64,000 bases of DNA from Inia geoffrensis (GCA_036417435.1 CM070910.1:19223501-19287500), one strand, 5' to 3'. Positions 22,030 to 34,524 are shown, counted from the stretch's first letter. A program made the numbers and translations. Notes: generated by a model not told the origin, from the sequence alone.

Positions 22030-22770
22030 GCTTCCCCAATCCGCTGTGGGCTCAGTGGCTTATTTTGAAGTCCTCATCCCAGTGAACAGCTCTGGAACAT
22101 GTAACAATGTTGACCATTGCCTCTTTGAAATTCTCTTCTCTCCCACCTTTCTCTCCACTTGGGAGCAATACTCTCCCAAGTTTCCCTTCTATCACTTTAA
22201 TGGTTCTTCATTGTTTTTCACTAACAGCTCTTCCTCAGTGCTCCCCATACGAAATATTGGTCTTCTTTAGGTATCTTTTCTTATCTCCTCTTTTTACACA
22301 CTATCACTAGGCAACCACTCCTTCCCTAGCTCAGGACCCCAACTACTCTTCTAGGATGATTTTTCATGACTTCCTGCCTTCCTTCACCTTCATTCCAGCC
22401 TGGCCCCTCTTTTCCCCCTAGACATTTTACACAGCTGCTGAAAAAGCTACCCCCTAAACATGTCATTTCCTTCTTGCCTTTATGCCTTTTCATATGCCAC
22501 TCCTCCATCCAGGAATTCCCTTTCCCCTCTTTATTTAATTTCCAGATCAAACGTTTCCTCCTGTGAAATCTTCAGGAACACTAGCAGTTTTAATTGCTCC
22601 CTCATCTGTATTCCATGAGCACATAGTGAAGTCCTGCTACAGCACTTACTATGCTCTATTGTGAACATTTGTGTCTATCTTCTTACACAAGAGGGCAAGG
22701 AATCCTGTCTTATTCATCTCTATATCCCTGGGAGTACTCAATGGGTAAATGTTGCCAGAATGAAAGAATC
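22030..22770 (+). mobile_element. L2 (LINE-2) 3' end
   Basis: Long match in order to the L2 3' region: 'cattgcctctttgaaattct', 'catccaggaattccctttcc', 'tccagatcaaacgtttcctc', 'ttaattgctccctcatctgt', 'gtcttattcatctctatatc', 'tactcaatgggtaaatgttg'. These correspond to the last ORF2 part and 3' UTR of L2. Open frames here are decayed remnants or chance. Confidence 0.7.
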
Positions 22771-22872
22771 TGTTTATTTGGTAACCTTTATGAATTTCCT
22801 ATGCTAGGGAAGGCTTACAGCATTCACATTCGTGCTGTGCTTGTCTGCCAAAGATGCATCAAACTTTTATAT

Positions 22873-23190
22873 GGGGAGGGTGTTAAAGATTGGGTTTCCT
22901 CAGAAGCAGACTCTGCGATGAAGATTAACATGCAGGATGTTTTGTTACAGAAAACTCTTGGGATCAACACCAGTGGAAGGAAATGAAAAAAAAGAGAAAG
23001 AAGCAAGACTGTTCAGAGGAAGATGTCAGTGGAAGACTTAGCTGACAGTACAGGGAATTCTGAGGCTGGAATGTCCTAGGGTGGGGTAGGAGAGCTGGGC
23101 TTCTGTGTTCCCTCATCTGCATCAGAGGTGAGCATGAACTCTTTAGCCTGGCCAATCCCTGGAGGGCTCTGACAGCCAAAAGAGATACTG
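22873..23190 (+). mobile_element. Unnamed ancient interspersed repeat, copy 1
   Basis: Begins 'gattgggtttcctcagaagc' followed by 'agactctgcgatgaagatta'. A second copy lies in the opposite orientation at about 62150-62560 (the minus strand there has 'ccaggaagcagactttgaga'). I remember this motif as a dispersed mammalian repeat but cannot name the family. Confidence 0.4.
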
Positions 23191-24119
23191 CCAGGTGGTC
23201 CTAGCATCACAGTGTCCATCACAGTATAAAATTCTGCTAAAAAGAATTTCATAAATCAGCCTCCTGAGTTATGTATAATGTCTATTAGGTAGGACTTCCA
23301 GTGCCTCAAGATGTACTTATATTGTTAAGAAAAAAATGGTAATTGTCAATTTTACCATGCTTGGTGTAAAAGTTTCTGTTCTGACTTCACTTTCTTTGTT
23401 TTCTCTAGGCATTTTTTTTGTTTTCTCCAGCCTTGTGCCAGCATTCCCAATGGACAATTGCCCCAGAGACCCCTCCTCCCAGAGGACATCCTAGAAACTG
23501 TATACAGACACCCTTTAGGTGAAAATTTAATGTGACTCCATTTGTGAAGACTAAAGCAACAGAAAACTAGATATTTGGTTTGTTCACCAGTTAATTTTAG
23601 TGAAGTACACAGTTTAGTATTCTCAGCCACATTTATGTGAACACTGTAAATGAAAAATTTGAAAATCTTAACTAAGTGCCAAAGCATCTGAATATCCAAC
23701 TTCCAGCTGAATATTTCAATTTCTTCCCAAGTTTTTTCTTCCATTATTTTATATACCTGAAAGTGTTAAAAAAGAAAACAATTTTAAGGAGTGGATACTT
23801 ATATGACTCTGTCTTGGACAATCTCAAAAAAAAAAAAAGCTGTCAAACTAGAAGGATTCATTTTCTTCACATGGAAAAATAGTAACTCTATTTACCCCAG
23901 AAAGAGTAAAATCTGTAGTTATTCTATCCCTTCTAGAAGAGTCCATCAAAATCACCAACATATGAAGCATATAAGTGTTCTAAAAAAGGGCACCAGGAGA
24001 TAGGGTGCTAAAGACCAGAATGCAAGAAATCTACATTGGTAGATTTTGATTGCTGAGTTATGAGGCTGACATAAGAAAAAAAGAGTTCTGTGATTGCCAG
24101 GTTTCATGAATGAGCAAAT
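23191..24119. other. Unassigned sequence
   Basis: Holds a 130-codon minus-strand frame (23352-23744) without a recognisable domain, and short A-runs. No gene is called. Confidence 0.4.
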
Positions 24120-24660
24120 AGATGAAGAGTGGTGTTTTTAACCAGGAAAGATATATAGGAGGAGGAGCAGGCTGGGGAAGAAAAGATTATAAGCTCAGTT
24201 TTGTAAATATTGAGCTCAGATACCTGGACACCATCCAGTAAAGATACAAGATAGTTTTAGATCTCAGGGCTGAGCTAGGAATATGAATTTGGCAGACATA
24301 AGTGTACAGACTCATTCACTTATTCATTCATTTATTCACTTATCATTCAATTAGCTATGAGCTAGGTACCAAGCTAGGTCCTAGATATAAAGAAGTTAGT
24401 GTGTTTAATGATAGCTAATGCTGTGGGACAGGATGAAATCACAGAGGGAGAGATAGGATGAATGTGAAGAGGACAAATGTCAAAACCATGGGGAGGAGCT
24501 CACATTGAAGATATAGGCAGTGGAAGAGAAACATGAGAAAAAGACTAAGAAAAAGAGGCTGTGTGGGTAAAAGGAGAACCAGAGGAGATAAAGAGCTCTG
24601 AATTTAAGGGAGAGAGAAGTACTGGACAGTGTTTAGACTATTGCAGTAAGACTGTAGAAC
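24120..24660 (-). mobile_element. L2 internal fragment, minus strand
   Basis: 'aagctcagttttgtaaatat', 'cagatacctggacaccatcc', 'atgaatttggcagacataag', 'gacaggatgaaatcacagag' and 'gagaaccagaggagataaag' follow the L2 complement in order (gttcagttttggacatgtt, gagatgcctattagacatcc, aaatttgggagtcatcgg, gatgagatcacccaggg). A short attcatttattcact block at about 24310-24350 interrupts it. Confidence 0.55.
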
Positions 24661-25273
24661 TTAATCATCATGACCTTGAACAATGGAATGTGCCATCTCA
24701 TTTGTGATAATAATATCTGATTTTCAAAAATAATAGATATAGAGTCCTGCCATGCAAACACACTCAACAATAAGTTTTATCACTGATATTATTATTTTCA
24801 CTGTTTTATAATTATTATGACTATTACTAATAGTTTTATCATTATCAATAATGTTCTATAATCCAAAAATGTCAACATAAGGACTTTGAAAAAATGGCCC
24901 CTGTCTATAATCTTCAGGAGATCCTTGAAGAGAACAGATGCAACATGCTGGTGGTGGTGGCGGCAGTGAATCAGATCACAGCAGGTTGGAAGGTGACTGC
25001 CTGAGAGGGAAGAAAGAAGACATTCAAATGCAGATTATCATGTCCAAATTGTTGACCATAAAAGGAAAGAGAGAGGAGAGTAGATAGGGAGCTTCTAGAA
25101 GATTTTTTAAAATGCATAGAGAGTATGTTCATATAATAAAGGGGCTGGCTCAGTGGAGGAAGTAGTAGTGAGGATACGAGTTAGAAGAAATAACAAGCAA
25201 GGTCTTGGAAGATTCAGATGGACTATGATCAAGAACAAAGGTGGATTTATAACAGTATCAAAAAATACCCAGT
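24661..25273. other. Mostly unassigned, possible L2 remnant
   Basis: 24890-25215 has purine-rich text of the L2 complement type ('gaaagagagaggagagtaga', 'gaggaagtagtagtgag'), too diverged to be sure. A small ggtggtggtggcggcag run lies at about 24950. No gene seen. Confidence 0.3.
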
Positions 25274-25487
25274 GGGCTTCCCTGGTGGCGCAGTGGTTGA
25301 GAGTCCGCCTGCCGATGCAGGGGACGTGGGTTTGTGCCCCGGTCCTGGAAGATTCCACATGCCACAGAGCAGCTGGGCCCGTGAGCCATGGCAGCTGAGC
25401 CTGCACGTCCGGAGACTGTGCTCCGCAATGGGAGAGGCCACAACTGTGAGAGGCCCGCGTACCGCAAAAATAAAAAAAAATAAAAAA
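25274..25487 (+). mobile_element. CHR-2-type tRNA-Glu SINE
   Basis: Starts 'gggcttccctggtggcgcag' and keeps the full CHR-2 body with A-box 'tggcgcagtgg' and B-box-like 'ggtttgtgcccc', ending in a mixed A/T tail 'aaaaataaaaaaaaataaaa'. Imperfect flanking repeats 'acccagtg' (25267-25274, overlapping the start) and 'accaagtg' (25487-25494) may be a decayed TSD. Confidence 0.93.
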
Positions 25488-25859
25488 CCAAGTGCCTCAA
25501 AAAAAGTCTAACAAAAATGTATAGAGTGTCACTGAATTACATTAAAGAAGACCCCAAAAACTGAAATAATCTCATTTCACAGTGTATATGTATATTAAAT
25601 CATCACTTGTACAACTTTAAAAAATTACATTGTGGAACCTAAACATATACAATTTTTATTTGGCAATCATATAAAACTGGGGGAAAAAGAAAAAAATGTA
25701 TCTGGAAATGTACATAAACACTTTTTAAAAATATTGAAATATATATCAAATACACAGATTGGCAAGTTCACTAGCATAAATATTTCTCTGGGGAAATTAA
25801 TTTATAGATTCATATCATCAGGTTATTTCTGTGTGTGGGGGGATACTTAACAAGCAAAT
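25488..25859. other. Unassigned AT-rich sequence
   Basis: No supported feature; possibly more of the old L1 that starts near 25860. Confidence 0.4.
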
Positions 25860-27370
25860 TTACTTGTGCATTAAAAAGGCCAGGAATAACCAAGACACAC
25901 TTGAAGAAGAAAACTAAGAAGGACTTGCCCAGATATCAACACTTATATAAAGCTACAGTAATCAAGATGGTGAATTTTTATTGCAAATGTAGACATTTAT
26001 ATTGATGGAATATAACTGAAGTCCAGAAGCAACTCCGCACACAAAAGAACACTTGATTTATAACAAGTTAGCACTCCAGAGCAGTGGAGAAAGGACAGAC
26101 TTTTTAACCAATGTTACTATAATGAAGATTGAGTATCCATATATACCAATCACTTGCCGGTGAATTAAAAATCTAACTGGAAAAGGCAAAATTTTAAACT
26201 TTTAGAAGAGAATATAGGTGGATATCTTCACAACCTTGAGATGGGGTTTTTAATAAAACAGAAAAAGCACTACTATAAAGGAAAAATAGATAATTTTGCT
26301 ACAATAAAATTAAGAACTTCTGCTTATTATAAGACTCCATGAAAAGGTAAAGAGATAAACCACAGAGCAGAAGAAGATACTTGCAGACTGATAATAGTAG
26401 ATTTCAATACACAGTCAACTCAATGAGAAATACAAATAAATGAAAAAAGAAACACAAGCAATCCAATAAAAAATGGGCAAAGAATTTGAAAGAGTTGCAT
26501 AAAATTGAAAATTCAAATCACCAATAAATTATTTTTTTAAAGGTACTCAACGTCACTAGCAATTAGAGTAAGTGAAAATTAAAACAATGAATTAACACTA
26601 AACATCCCTAAGATTGGAAAAGCATAAAAGTCTAATACCGAGCACTGGCCAGGATTTGGAACATTAGGAATTGTCATACACTGCTGGTGGGAATATAAAC
26701 TCATACACTCTGTTGGGAAACAATGCAGTATTATCTAGTGTAGTTGAAGCACACATACACTTTGACCCAACAATCCCACTGCTACATACACACTTTAAAA
26801 AAATGTGTGCACCAAGAGGCATTGTTCATAGACCAGAACTATGAGAACTATTGGGAACATCCCAATGTCAGTAGAATGGATAAATAGACTGTTCATTTAA
26901 TCAGCACTATGAAATTAAAAAATGAATGGACCAAATCACAAGCAACAACATGAATGAAACCTTCCAACATAAAGTTAAGAGGAAACAAGGCACAAAAGAA
27001 TACATATAATATGATAATGATTCCATTTATACATGGTTGAAAAACAGAAAAACTAACCTTTTTATTTAGGAATGCATACACAGTTGGCAAAATCATAAAG
27101 ATAAGTGAAGAGAGTATTACTATAAAAATCAAGATAGTATAAACACAAGGGGAAAGGAATAAGTTTGCAACTGGTATGAGTTTGCCTGGCTGGTTTCTGC
27201 TCCCTCTGCCTTCAGTAGTTATTCCAAATCTTCTATACAAAATGTTCTATTTCTTAGTCTGGATAGTGTTAATCAGGTATTTGCTTTATAGTTATTTATA
27301 AAACTGTCCATATGGGTTTTTATGTACTTTTCCATGTGCAAGTTATATTTCTCAATGAAAAGACTTGGGA
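25860..27370 (+). mobile_element. Old L1 (L1M-type), ORF2 3' part and 3' UTR
   Basis: The sense strand carries old ORF2 patterns in order: 'ataaccaagacacacttgaag' (25890), 'ataaagctacagtaatcaag' (25945), 'gcagtggagaaaggacagac' (26080), 'aaatgggcaaagaatttgaa' (26472), 'cactgctggtgggaatataa' (26680), 'tttgacccaacaatcccact' (26760), then 3' UTR text ending 'tatttctcaatgaaaag' near 27362. Many stops and shifts; no usable frame. Confidence 0.7.
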
Positions 27371-27792
27371 GAAAAATACAGGTGGTGAGATTAACTTTAG
27401 ACAATAGTGGGAAAATATAACATTTACTTAGTAACTTATTGTGAGAATTGAACATAATCCATATAACATGCTTAGCTATACACCTAAGATGAGGTGCATG
27501 CTCAAGTGTAATAATCATAATATATTAAAGTACCTGTAAAGAAGAGCCAATATGAAAAAAGGAAAAATGCTCTTAAAAGCTGGATTTTTTCTTTCAATTC
27601 AGAAATACTGCAAGATATATTTTAATGCTTTAGGACTACTAGTGGTTACCAGTAATCCTAGCCCATTTGTGTAGATTTCCTTACAGGACAGCAATAATAT
27701 TTATTTCCTTTTCAAATAGATAAGCAACTTATCAAGGCACTTGATTACATGTTATCTATCTGAAATAAGTGGAGAGAGCAGACAGTAGAAGC
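27371..27792. other. Mostly unassigned, possible MIR remnant
   Basis: 27415-27530 ('cttattgtgagaattgaaca', 'catgcttagctatacaccta') could be a MIR complement. The rest up to the L1 at about 27793 is unassigned. Confidence 0.3.
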
Positions 27793-27854
27793 AAGAAGTA
27801 CTACAATCCTGCAGTCTGTGGAATGAAAACCACATTCACAGAAAGACAGACAAA

Positions 27855-28771
27855 ATGAAAAGGCAGAGGACTATGTACCAGATGCAGGAATAAGATAAAA
27901 CCCCAGAAAAACAACTAAATGAAGTGGACGTAGGCAACCTTCCAGAAAAAGAATTCAGAATAATGATAGTGAAAATGATCCAGGACCTCGTTAAAAGAAT
28001 GGAGGCAAATATCGAGACGATGCAAGAAATTAACAAAGACCTAGAAGAATTAAAGAACATACACCTAGAAGAATTAAAGAACAAACAGAGATGAACAATG
28101 CAATGACTGAAATGAAAAGTACGCTAGAAGGAATCAATAGCAGAATAACTGAGGCAGAAAAACAGATAAGTGACCTGGAAGACAGAATGGTGGAATTCAC
28201 TGCCAGAGAACAGAATAAAGCAAAAAGAATGAAAAGAAATGAAGACAGCCTGAGACCTCTGAGACAACATTAAAGGCACAAATATTCGCATTATAGGGGT
28301 CCCAGAAGGAGAAGAAAGAGAGAAAGGACCCAAGAAAATATTTGAAGAGATTATAGTTGAAAACTTACCTAACATGGGAAAGGAAATAGCCACCCAAGTC
28401 CAGGAAGCACAGGGTCCCAGGAAGGATAAACCCAAGGAGAAATGAGCTGAGACACATAGTAATCAAATTGACAAAATTTAAAGACAAAGAGAAATTATTA
28501 AAAGCAACAAGGGAAAAATGACAAATAACATATAAGGGAACTCCCATAAGGTTAACAGCTGATTTCCCAGCAGAAACTCTACAAGCCAGAAGAGAGTGGC
28601 ATGATATATTTAAAGTGATGAAAGGAAAGAACCTACAACCAAGATTACTCTACCTGGCAAGGTCTCATTCAGATTCAATGGAGAAATCAAAAGCTTTAAG
28701 GACAAGCAAAAGCTAGGAGAATCAGCACCACAAAACTAGCTCTACAACAAATGCTAAAGGAACTTCTCTAA
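27855..28771 (+). pseudogene. L1 ORF1 (RNA-binding coiled-coil protein), disrupted
   Basis: ATG 27855 begins an ORF1 with N-terminus MKRQRTMYQMQE, which stops at TAA 27891-27893 after 12 codons. Beyond it the coiled-coil region is recognisable (ITEAEKQISDLEDRMVEF, about 28145-28195), with small deletions near 28087 and 28252 that break the frame. A 24-bp tandem duplication is at 28039-28086. The RRM/CTD text follows: an 'IRIIGVPEGEE'-type segment near 28288 and 'QPRLLYL' near 28640. It ends at TAA 28769-28771. In a living L1 this protein would coat L1 RNA; here it is a fossil. ORF2 starts 57 bp downstream. Confidence 0.9.
28039..28086 (+). repeat. 24-bp tandem duplication in L1 ORF1
   Basis: Units 28039-28062 and 28063-28086 ('acctagaagaattaaagaac' plus four bases) differ by one base. 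It adds eight codons to the coiled-coil region. The 8.2-kb L1 has only one unit. Confidence 0.9.
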
Positions 28772-28827
28772 GTGTGAAACATGAGGAGAATAGGACATAC
28801 AAAAACTAACCCAAAACAATTAATAAA

Positions 28828-31800
28828 ATGGTAATAGGAACATACATATTGATAATTACCTTAAATGTGAATGGATTAAATGCTCCAACCAAAAGATACA
28901 AGCTCGTTGAATGATATAAAAACAACACCCATATATATGCTGTCTACAGAGACCCACTTCAGACCTAGGGACACATACAGACTGAAAGTGAGGGGATGGA
29001 AAAAGATATTCCATGCAAATGGAAATCAAAAGAAAGCTGGAGTAGCAATACGCATAGCAGATAAAATAGACTTTAAAATAAAGAATGTTACAAAAGACAA
29101 GGAAGGGCACTACATAATGATCAAGGGATCAATCCAAGAAGAAGATATAACAATTATAAATATATATTCACCCAACATAGGAGCACCTCAATACATAAGT
29201 CAAATGCTAACAGCTATAAAAGAGGAAATTGACGATAACACAGTAATAGTGGGGGACTTTAATACCTCATTTACACCAAAGGACAGATCATCCAGACAGA
29301 AAATTAATAAGGAAATACAAGCTTTAAATGACACAATAGACCAGATAGATTTAATTGATATCTATACAACATTGCATCTGAAAACAGCAGATTACACTTT
29401 CTTCTCAAGTGCACATGAACATTCTCCAGAACAGATCACATCTTGGGTCACAAATCAAGCCTTTGTAAATTTAAGAAAACTGAAATCATATCAAACATCA
29501 TTTCCAACCACAACACTATGAGATTAGAAACCAATTACAGGGAAAAAAATGTAAAAAACATGAACACATGGATGCTAAACAATACATTACTAAACAACCA
29601 AGATATCACTGAAGAAATCAAAGAGGAAATAAAAAAAAACCTAGAGACAAATGACAACAAAAACACAATGATACTATGGGAGGCAGAAAAAGCAGTTCTA
29701 AGAGGGAAGTTTATAGCAATAAAATTCTACCTCAAGAAACAAGAAAAATCTCAAATAAACAATCTAACCTTATACCTAAAGGAACTAGAGAAAGAAGAAC
29801 AAACAAAACCCAAAGTTAGTAGTAGGAAAGAAATCATAAAGATCAGGGCAGAAATAAATAAAATAGAAACAAAACAATAGCAAAGATCAATAAAACTAAA
29901 ATCTGGTCCTTTGAGAAGATAAACAAAATTGATAAACCTTTAACCAGACTCATCAAGAAAAAGAGGGAGAGGACTCAAATCAGTAAAATTAGAAATGAAA
30001 AAGGAGAAGTTACAATGGACCCTGCAGAAATACAAAGCATCATAAGAGACTACTAAAAGCAACTCTATACCAATAGAATGGACAACCTGAAAGAAATGGA
30101 CAAATTCTTAGAAAGGTATAACCTTCCAACTGAACCAGGAAGAAACAGAAAATATGAACAGACCAACCACAAATAATGAAATTGAAACTGTGATTAAAAA
30201 TCTTCTAACAAACAAAAGTCCAGGATCAGATGGCATCACAGGTGAATTCTATCAAACATTTAGAGAAGAACTAACACCCACCCTTCTCAAACTCTTCCAA
30301 AAGAATGCAGAGGTAAGAACACTCCCAAACTCCTTCTATGAGGCCACCATCACCCTGATACCAAAACCAGAGAAAGATACTACAAAAAAAGAAAATTACA
30401 GAGCAATATCATTGATGAATATAGATGCAAAAATCCTCAACAAAATACTAACAAACAGAATCGAACAACACATTAAAAGGATCATACACCATGATCAAGT
30501 GAGATTTATCCCAGGGATGCAAGGATTCTTCAATATATGCAAATCAATCAATGTGATACACCATATTAACAAATTGAAGAATAAAAACCATATGATAATC
30601 TCAATAGATGCAGAAAAAGCTTTTGACAAAATTCAACACTCTCCAGTTGTTATGATAAAAACTCTTCAGAAAGTGGACATAGAGGGAACCTACCTCAACA
30701 TAATAAAGGCCATATACAACAAACCCAGAGCAAACATCATTCTCAATGGTGAAACACTGAAAGCACTTCCTGTAAGATCAAGAACAAAATAAGGATGTCC
30801 ACTCTCACCATTATTATCCAACATAATTTTGGAAGTCCTAGCCACGGTAATCAGAGAAGAAAAAGAAATAAGCGGAATACAAATTGGAAAAGAAGAAGTA
30901 AAACTGTCACTGTTTCCAGATGACATGATACTATATGTAGAGAATCCTAATGATGCTACCAGAAAACTACTAGAGCTAATCAGTGAATTTGGTAAAGTCG
31001 CAGGATTCAAAATTAATGCACAGAAATCTCTTGCATTCCTATACACTAACAATGAAAGATCAGAAAGAGAAATTAAGGAAACAATCACATTCACCACTGC
31101 AACAAAAAGAATAAAATACTTAGGAATAAACCTACCTAAGGAGGTAAAAAACCTGTACTCAGAAAGCGATAAGACACTGATGAAAGAAATCAAAGATGAC
31201 ACAAACAGATGGAGAGATATACCATGTTCTTGGATTGGAAGAATCAATACTGTGATAATGACTATACTACCCAAAGCAATCTACAGATTCAATGCAATCC
31301 CTAACAAATTACCAATGGCAGTTTTCACAGAACTAGAACAAAAAAATCTTAAAATTTGTATGGAGACACAAAAGTCTCTGAATAGCCAAAGCGATCTTGA
31401 GGGAAAAAAACTGAGCTGGAGGAATCAGACTCACTGACTTCAGACTATACTACAAAGCTACAATGAGAAAGACAATGTGGTACTGGCACAAACACAGAAA
31501 TATAGATCAATGGAACAGAATAGAAAGCCCAGAGATAAACCCACACACCTATGGTCAACTAATCTATGACAAAGGAGGCAAGGATACACAATGGAGAAAA
31601 GACAGTCTCTTCAGTAAGTGGTGCTGGGAAAACTGGACATCTACATGTAACAGAATGAAATTAGAATACTCCCTAACATCAGAGCCAAATATAAACTCAA
31701 AATGGATTAAAGACCTAAATGTAAGACACTATAAAACTCTTAGAGGAAAACATAGGAAGAACACTCTTTGACATAAATCACAGCAAGATCTTTTTTGACC

Positions 31801-32612
31801 CACCTCCTAGAGTAATGGAAATAAAACCAAAAATAAACAAATGGGACCTAATGAAAAAAGTTTTGCACAGAAAAGGAACTATAAACAAGATGAAAAGACA
31901 ACCCTCAGAATGGCAGAAAATATTTGCAAACATATCAACGGACAAAGGATTAATCTCCAAAACATATAAACAGCTCATGCAGCTCAATATTAAAAAAAAA
32001 AAAAAACAACACAATCAAAAAATGGGCAGAAGACCTAAATAGACATTTCTCCAAAGAAGACATACAGATGGCCAAGAGACACATGAAAAGCTGCTCAACA
32101 CCACTAATTATTAGAGAAATACAAATCAAAACTACAATGAGCTATCACTGGTTAGGATGGCCATCATCAAAAAATCTACAAACAATAATTGCCAGAGAGG
32201 GTGTGGAGAAAAGGGAAACCTCTTGCACTGTTGGTGGGAATGTAAATTGATACAGCTACTATGGAGAACAGTATGGAGGTTCCTTAAAAAACTAAAAATG
32301 GAATTACCATATGACCCAGCAATCCCACTACTGGGCACATACCCAATGAAAACCATAATTCAAAAAGAGACACATGCACTCCAATGTTCATTGCAGCACC
32401 GTTTACAATAGCCAGGTCATGGAAACAACCTAAATGCCCATTGACAGACGAATGGATAAAGAATATGTGGTACATATATACAATGAGATATTACTCAGCC
32501 ATAAAAAGAAATGAAATTGAGTTATTTGTAGTGAGGTAGATGGACCTAGAGTCTGTCATACAGAGTGAAGTAAGAAAGAGAAAAACAAATACCATACACT
32601 GACACATATATA
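28828..32612 (+). pseudogene. L1 ORF2 (endonuclease-reverse transcriptase), heavily disrupted
   Basis: Starts at ATG 28828. Domain order is intact at DNA level: APE-type endonuclease (VGDFNTS near 29250), RT (SPGSDG near 30218, active-site region 30913-30924) and the cysteine-rich tail ([19 protein letters not shown] near 32190-32245). Lesions inferred against the 8.2-kb copy are single-base losses near 28913 (creating TGA 28912), 28946 and 29419; 4 bases lost near 29875; TAA 30054; 2 bases lost near 30130; TAA 30790; one base gained near 31340; TGA 31379 and 31412; 5 bases lost near 31727; and more up to 32150. The RT active site reads FPDD instead of FADD, and two extra codons lie near 30645. 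It could not encode a working enzyme. Confidence 0.93.
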
Positions 32613-32615
32613 TGG

Positions 32616-32647
<32 letters not shown>

Positions 32648-33004
32648 GGTTATGAAAAACCTAGGGGCAGGACCAGAATAAAGATGCACACATAGAGAAC
32701 AGACTTGAGGACACGGAGAGGGGGAAGGGTAAGCTGGGACAAAGTGAGAGAGTGGCACGGACATATATACACTACCAAACGTAAAATAGATAGCTAGTGG
32801 GAAGCAGCCGCATAGCACAGGGAGATCAGCTCGGTGCTTTGTGACCACCTAGAGGGGTGGGATAGGGAGGGTGGGAGGGAGGGAGACGCAAGAGGAAGGA
32901 GACATGGGGATATATGTATATGTATAGCTGATTCACTTTGTTATAAAGCAGAAACTAACACATTGTAAAGCAATTATACTCCAATAAAGATGTTTAAAAA
33001 AAAA
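32613..33004 (+). other. L1 3' UTR with expanded A-run and G-rich tract
   Basis: Follows 'tatggaatct' at the end of ORF2. A run of 26 A (32622-32647) sits where L1 normally has a shorter A-run. It holds a G-quadruplex-capable tract (32853-32884, 'gggatagggagggtgggagg') and ends with AATAAA in 'ccaataaagatg' just before the tail. Confidence 0.85.
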
Positions 33005-33059
33005 CTAAACAAAGTACAAAAATAAATTAATTGAATAAAATGAAGTTGATATAAATGCT

Positions 33060-33345
33060 TAATGGAGGTGTAAGTAATATGCTGTAGGAATATTTCATTC
33101 AGGCTGGGTAAATCAGGACAGACTATCATTTGAAGGAGGTTGACAGATAATACAGATTTGGCCCTTACCAGTTCATGACTTCAAACAAGTTCCTCAGGCA
33201 CTCCAAAATGAAGAAACTGCATAAGCAAAAGATAGAAGTCCTAGATATGCTCAAAGGTTGTAAAAGAGATGGAAAAAGGTGGAACATTTACTTTGTAGAG
33301 GGATGTAAAGGAAGAACCTACTGAAAACGCAACGTGAACCTACGT
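33060..33345 (-). mobile_element. L2 fragment, minus strand
   Basis: 'ggctgggtaaatcaggacag', 'catttgaaggaggttgacag' and 'gcataagcaaaagatagaag' recall the L2 complement (ggaggtagcatttgagc, gcatgtgcaaaggc). Diverged. Confidence 0.4.
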
Positions 33346-34524
33346 TTGAGTATACAGATATGGCTTTAGCTTTTACAAAGTAACTGGGTTAAAGTGACTC
33401 TAGCACAGCACAGAAAAAATGTGGTCCATCACACAGCTTTGAAAATACATTCCAGAATTATAAACCTTGATGAAATTTTGTTTAACAAATTTTCCTCACC
33501 CAGTTCCTTGACGTACTTCCCATCCTGTACAAATACCAGTCTTGTATCTTCATATATTTGTTCTATTGCAGAGGATTAAAACTGTTTTCTAATAAAAATT
33601 GTGAAATTATCAAAAAAACTAATTCAGTCAGAATGTGAACTTAAAATAAAACAACCTTATACACAGATATAAAGTGTTTTTCTGAAGCAGCATGTCAGAG
33701 AGATGAGGAAAAGAGTATAATCAGAATTCACTTTGGAACCTCCCCCCAACATTAGGCAAAAGTCTCCCTAAAATTTAGAAGATTGTCCCACATATTGTCC
33801 ATATTTTAGTTCCAGAACACAGTTAAAACATGGACAATATGAACCTTTTTGAGTATGTTCCACATAAACAGAACCACCTTTCCACCCAAACCATTTATTT
33901 CCCCAATTTACTATTGTCAGTTACATAATCTAATATAACTGTCATTCCCTGGCATAGTAGAACATAAAATTTTTAAAAAGTAAGCAACAACCTGAGAAAA
34001 AAAGTAAATTCACAGAGTGTTTTCAGGCCCAATATCATGTTTCCTGTGCTAAATCCAAATGCATTTCGGTGGATAACATTAAATGCTACTTAACATTATA
34101 ACAAATTATCCCTTTCTGAGAATCAAAACTGTCTCATAGCTAAAAATTATATCATCAAATTTATTACTCAAGCATGTTCCTATGGTGAATTTCTGATTCT
34201 CTCTTCTTCATAAGAATTCCACCCACCCAACATCACTCCTCAACCAGTTGTCAGAAGACAGAGTGGTCTGACTGGTCATGGGCGATATGCCAGCAAGTAA
34301 ACAAGTAAGGGGTCGAGGAGGGAGACATTTTTTTTTATGTTTATAACCAAGTTCATGCCATTAATATTGTATTTCAAAAGTGAAAACCGTCTGTTATGGC
34401 ATATGGTATTACTGCCTATTTGAAATATGTGGGCATAAATAGCTACTGGCTCCTTTAAGCAGGACAGCTGCTGAGAAGGCACCCACACTCCCTGGGCAGC
34501 TGATGACTGAAACTAAGGCCACTG
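33346..34524. other. Unassigned sequence
   Basis: No gene, RNA or named repeat recognised in about 1.2 kb. Confidence 0.45.

Larger units (their letters stand above)
27793..33004 (+). mobile_element. 5'-truncated L1 retrotransposon, second lineage
   Basis: About 5.2 kb, starting in the last 60 bases or so of a 5' UTR ('cctgcagtctgtgg', 'aaccacattcacagaaagac'). It continues with ORF1 (27855-28771), ORF2 (28828 to about 32612) and the 3' UTR ending 'ccaataaagatgtttaaaaa'. The pre-ORF1 sequence and ORF1 N-terminus differ from the 8.2-kb L1, so it is a different subfamily. It is more decayed, with many frameshifts. I found no convincing TSD, and the exact start is uncertain by tens of bases. Confidence 0.93.

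Noticed and set aside
23352..23744. A 130-codon minus-strand frame as a host gene
   Set aside because: No domain or family recognised, no splice or promoter context, and composition like the surroundings.
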